Below are positions 14,485-15,432 of a stretch of 15,432 bases of DNA, in pieces; the first letter of the stretch is position 1; each line of letters begins with the position of its first letter. Source of the stretch: Mariprofundus sp. (GTDB taxonomy: Bacteria; Pseudomonadota; Zetaproteobacteria; Mariprofundales; Mariprofundaceae); assembly GCA_030951095.1 (NCBI GenBank), contig JAUZQI010000182.1, positions 1 through 15,432 of the forward strand, in the 5' to 3' direction. The notes beneath the pieces are model-generated. The model worked only from the letters and a program-made list of their open reading frames with translations. It had not been told where the DNA came from and ran no database searches. Position numbers and translations under genes: made by a program.

Positions 14485-15432
14485 GTGATTTTCCGCGTCA
14501 TAACAAATAAAGGCCGTGAGCACTCCGCTTACGGCCTTTTTTCATCTTTTCCCGATCAGTTTGCCGCTATCCTTGAAGACCCGTCAGGTGAAGGAAAACA
14601 ATTTCTTGTTTCCAGTCGGGGTGAGTCTACATCGTTGCCTCAGCACGCAAGCGAACAGGAAGCCACGCATTTTTTTAATCATTGGAAGGCCAATGTTTCA
14701 GCCACTGTTACGAAAACAGACGAACATTCGCCGGCTATTCGCTGCCTGGTGTATGCCGCTTACGAAGCCGGTGGCCTGATTGAGGATTTGCCCGAGGCTA
14801 AAACTGCAGTGCATGGGCCTGTGTTATGGACATTGTATCCTGATTTTTCTTTCTGTTTTGATGACAAACACATCCATTTGGCGGCAAGCAATGAACAATC
14901 ACTGAAATCGGCTTTGGTCATGCTGGATGAGGCCGTCCCTCCATCATCGCAAGCGACACCGTTTGAAACTGCTGATCTGATCACCACATCGGCTGCCCAG
15001 TACAAAAAAGCTGTGCAGCAGGTTAAGGATTACATTGCAGCAGGTGATGTGTTCCAAGCCAATATCGCCCGTTTCTGGCAAATGCCGTTTGAGGTTTCAA
15101 ATCTGACAGCATTATATGATCGCCTGCGACAGGTTAATTCGGCCCCATTTTCATCTTTTGCGCGAATCGGATCCGGTTCAGACAGTTTGTACCTGATTTC
15201 GGCTTCGCCGGAGCGACTGTTTCGCATTCATGCCGATGGCAAGGTGGATACCAGACCCATTGCCGGCACCAGAAGGCGTGCTGAAGGCGATAAAGATGAT
15301 GCGCTAAGGGCAGAGATGCTGTTATCGGAAAAAGAGCGTGCAGAACATATTATGCTCGTTGATCTGGAACGCAATGACCTGGGACGGGTGTGTAAACCGG
15401 GGACTGTAGAGGTGAACGAGGCTATGGCGGTT
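14485..15432 (+). CDS. pabB: Aminodeoxychorismate/anthranilate synthase component I (PabB-like), 3' partial
   Basis: This chorismate-binding enzyme is open to the window end (316 codons seen). Motifs of the PabB/TrpE family are clear: YIAAGDVFQANIAR, LISASPERL, RPIAGTRRR, ERAEHIMLVDLERNDLGRV. The frame is open from 14479 and has no ATG near its beginning. Only GTG 14485 and TTG 14635 are usual start codons. From the GTG, the PIAGT motif falls at residues 258-262, close to its place in E. coli PabB (about 272-276), and the early part (FPDQFAAILED) looks coding, so I prefer it despite the lack of a Shine-Dalgarno. The TTG has GGGGTGAG upstream but would remove about 50 residues. Family PabB proteins have Lys where this one has Ala260 (PIAGT, as in TrpE), so the product, aminodeoxychorismate or anthranilate, is not certain. 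Confidence 0.75.
   Translation, partial: MIFRVITNKGREHSAYGLFSSFPDQFAAILEDPSGEGKQFLVSSRGESTSLPQHASEQEATHFFNHWKANVSATVTKTDEHSPAIRCLVYAAYEAGGLIEDLPEAKTAVHGPVLWTLYPDFSFCFDDKHIHLAASNEQSLKSALVMLDEAVPPSSQATPFETADLITTSAAQYKKAVQQVKDYIAAGDVFQANIARFWQMPFEVSNLTALYDRLRQVNSAPFSSFARIGSGSDSLYLISASPERLFRIHADGKVDTRPIAGTRRRAEGDKDDALRAEMLLSEKERAEHIMLVDLERNDLGRVCKPGTVEVNEAMAV
14509..14542 (+). terminator. Strong intrinsic terminator after fabF
   Basis: AAGGCCGTGAGC pairs with GCTTACGGCCTT (12 pairs, one G-U) around the loop ACTCC and runs straight into a T-run. It is the clearest terminator in the window. It falls inside the reading frame of the next gene if that gene starts at GTG 14485. Confidence 0.9.

Noticed and set aside
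14516..14779. GTG-started 87-codon frame overlapping the start of the PabB-like gene
   Set aside because: It is in another frame from the one with PabB motifs, and its translation resembles nothing. The PabB frame is open through the same stretch, so no frameshift needs to be assumed.

Overview
The window looks like chromosomal DNA of a Gram-negative proteobacterium of medium G+C. The right half carries the classical fatty-acid cluster in proteobacterial order (yceD-rpmF-plsX-fabH-fabD-fabG-acpP-fabF), and several left-half genes have secretory signal peptides. I cannot fix the genus. A gammaproteobacterium or a relative such as a zetaproteobacterium would fit, but this is only an impression.

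Left region (about 1-7500) is an unusual cell-envelope locus. A 977-residue dikinase has the domain order and motifs of plant-type alpha-glucan water dikinases and an N-terminal signal-like segment. It overlaps by ATGA with a secreted SxxK serine hydrolase. That gene runs 110 bp into a convergent second serine hydrolase. A third hydrolase, a close paralogue of the second, lies beyond a divergently transcribed 12-helix MFS carrier of the ATP/ADP-translocase-like (Tlc/NTT) type. So about 7.5 kb holds three penicillin-recognising-type serine hydrolases, one apparently exported ATP-dependent dikinase and one nucleotide-carrier-like transporter. The idea that these cooperate, with the carrier supplying nucleotide to the periplasm, is inference.

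A 327-bp gene-free stretch (7507-7833) separates the halves and contains promoters facing both ways. The promoter of the fatty-acid operon has an inverted repeat over its -10 box.

Right region (7834-15432): YceD and ribosomal protein L32 are followed by PlsX (acyl-phosphate for phospholipid synthesis) and FabH, FabD, FabG, AcpP and FabF (initiation, malonyl loading, ketoreduction, carrier and elongation of type II fatty-acid synthesis). Catalytic residues are intact throughout. The yceD-rpmF gap contains four adjoining hairpins. The fabH-fabD gap contains a degenerate palindromic repeat of a dispersed, MITE-like kind. fabF ends in a strong intrinsic terminator that seems to lie inside the first codons of the next gene, a chorismate-utilising PabB/TrpE-family enzyme cut by the window edge.

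No tRNA, rRNA, CRISPR array, insertion sequence or integrase was found.
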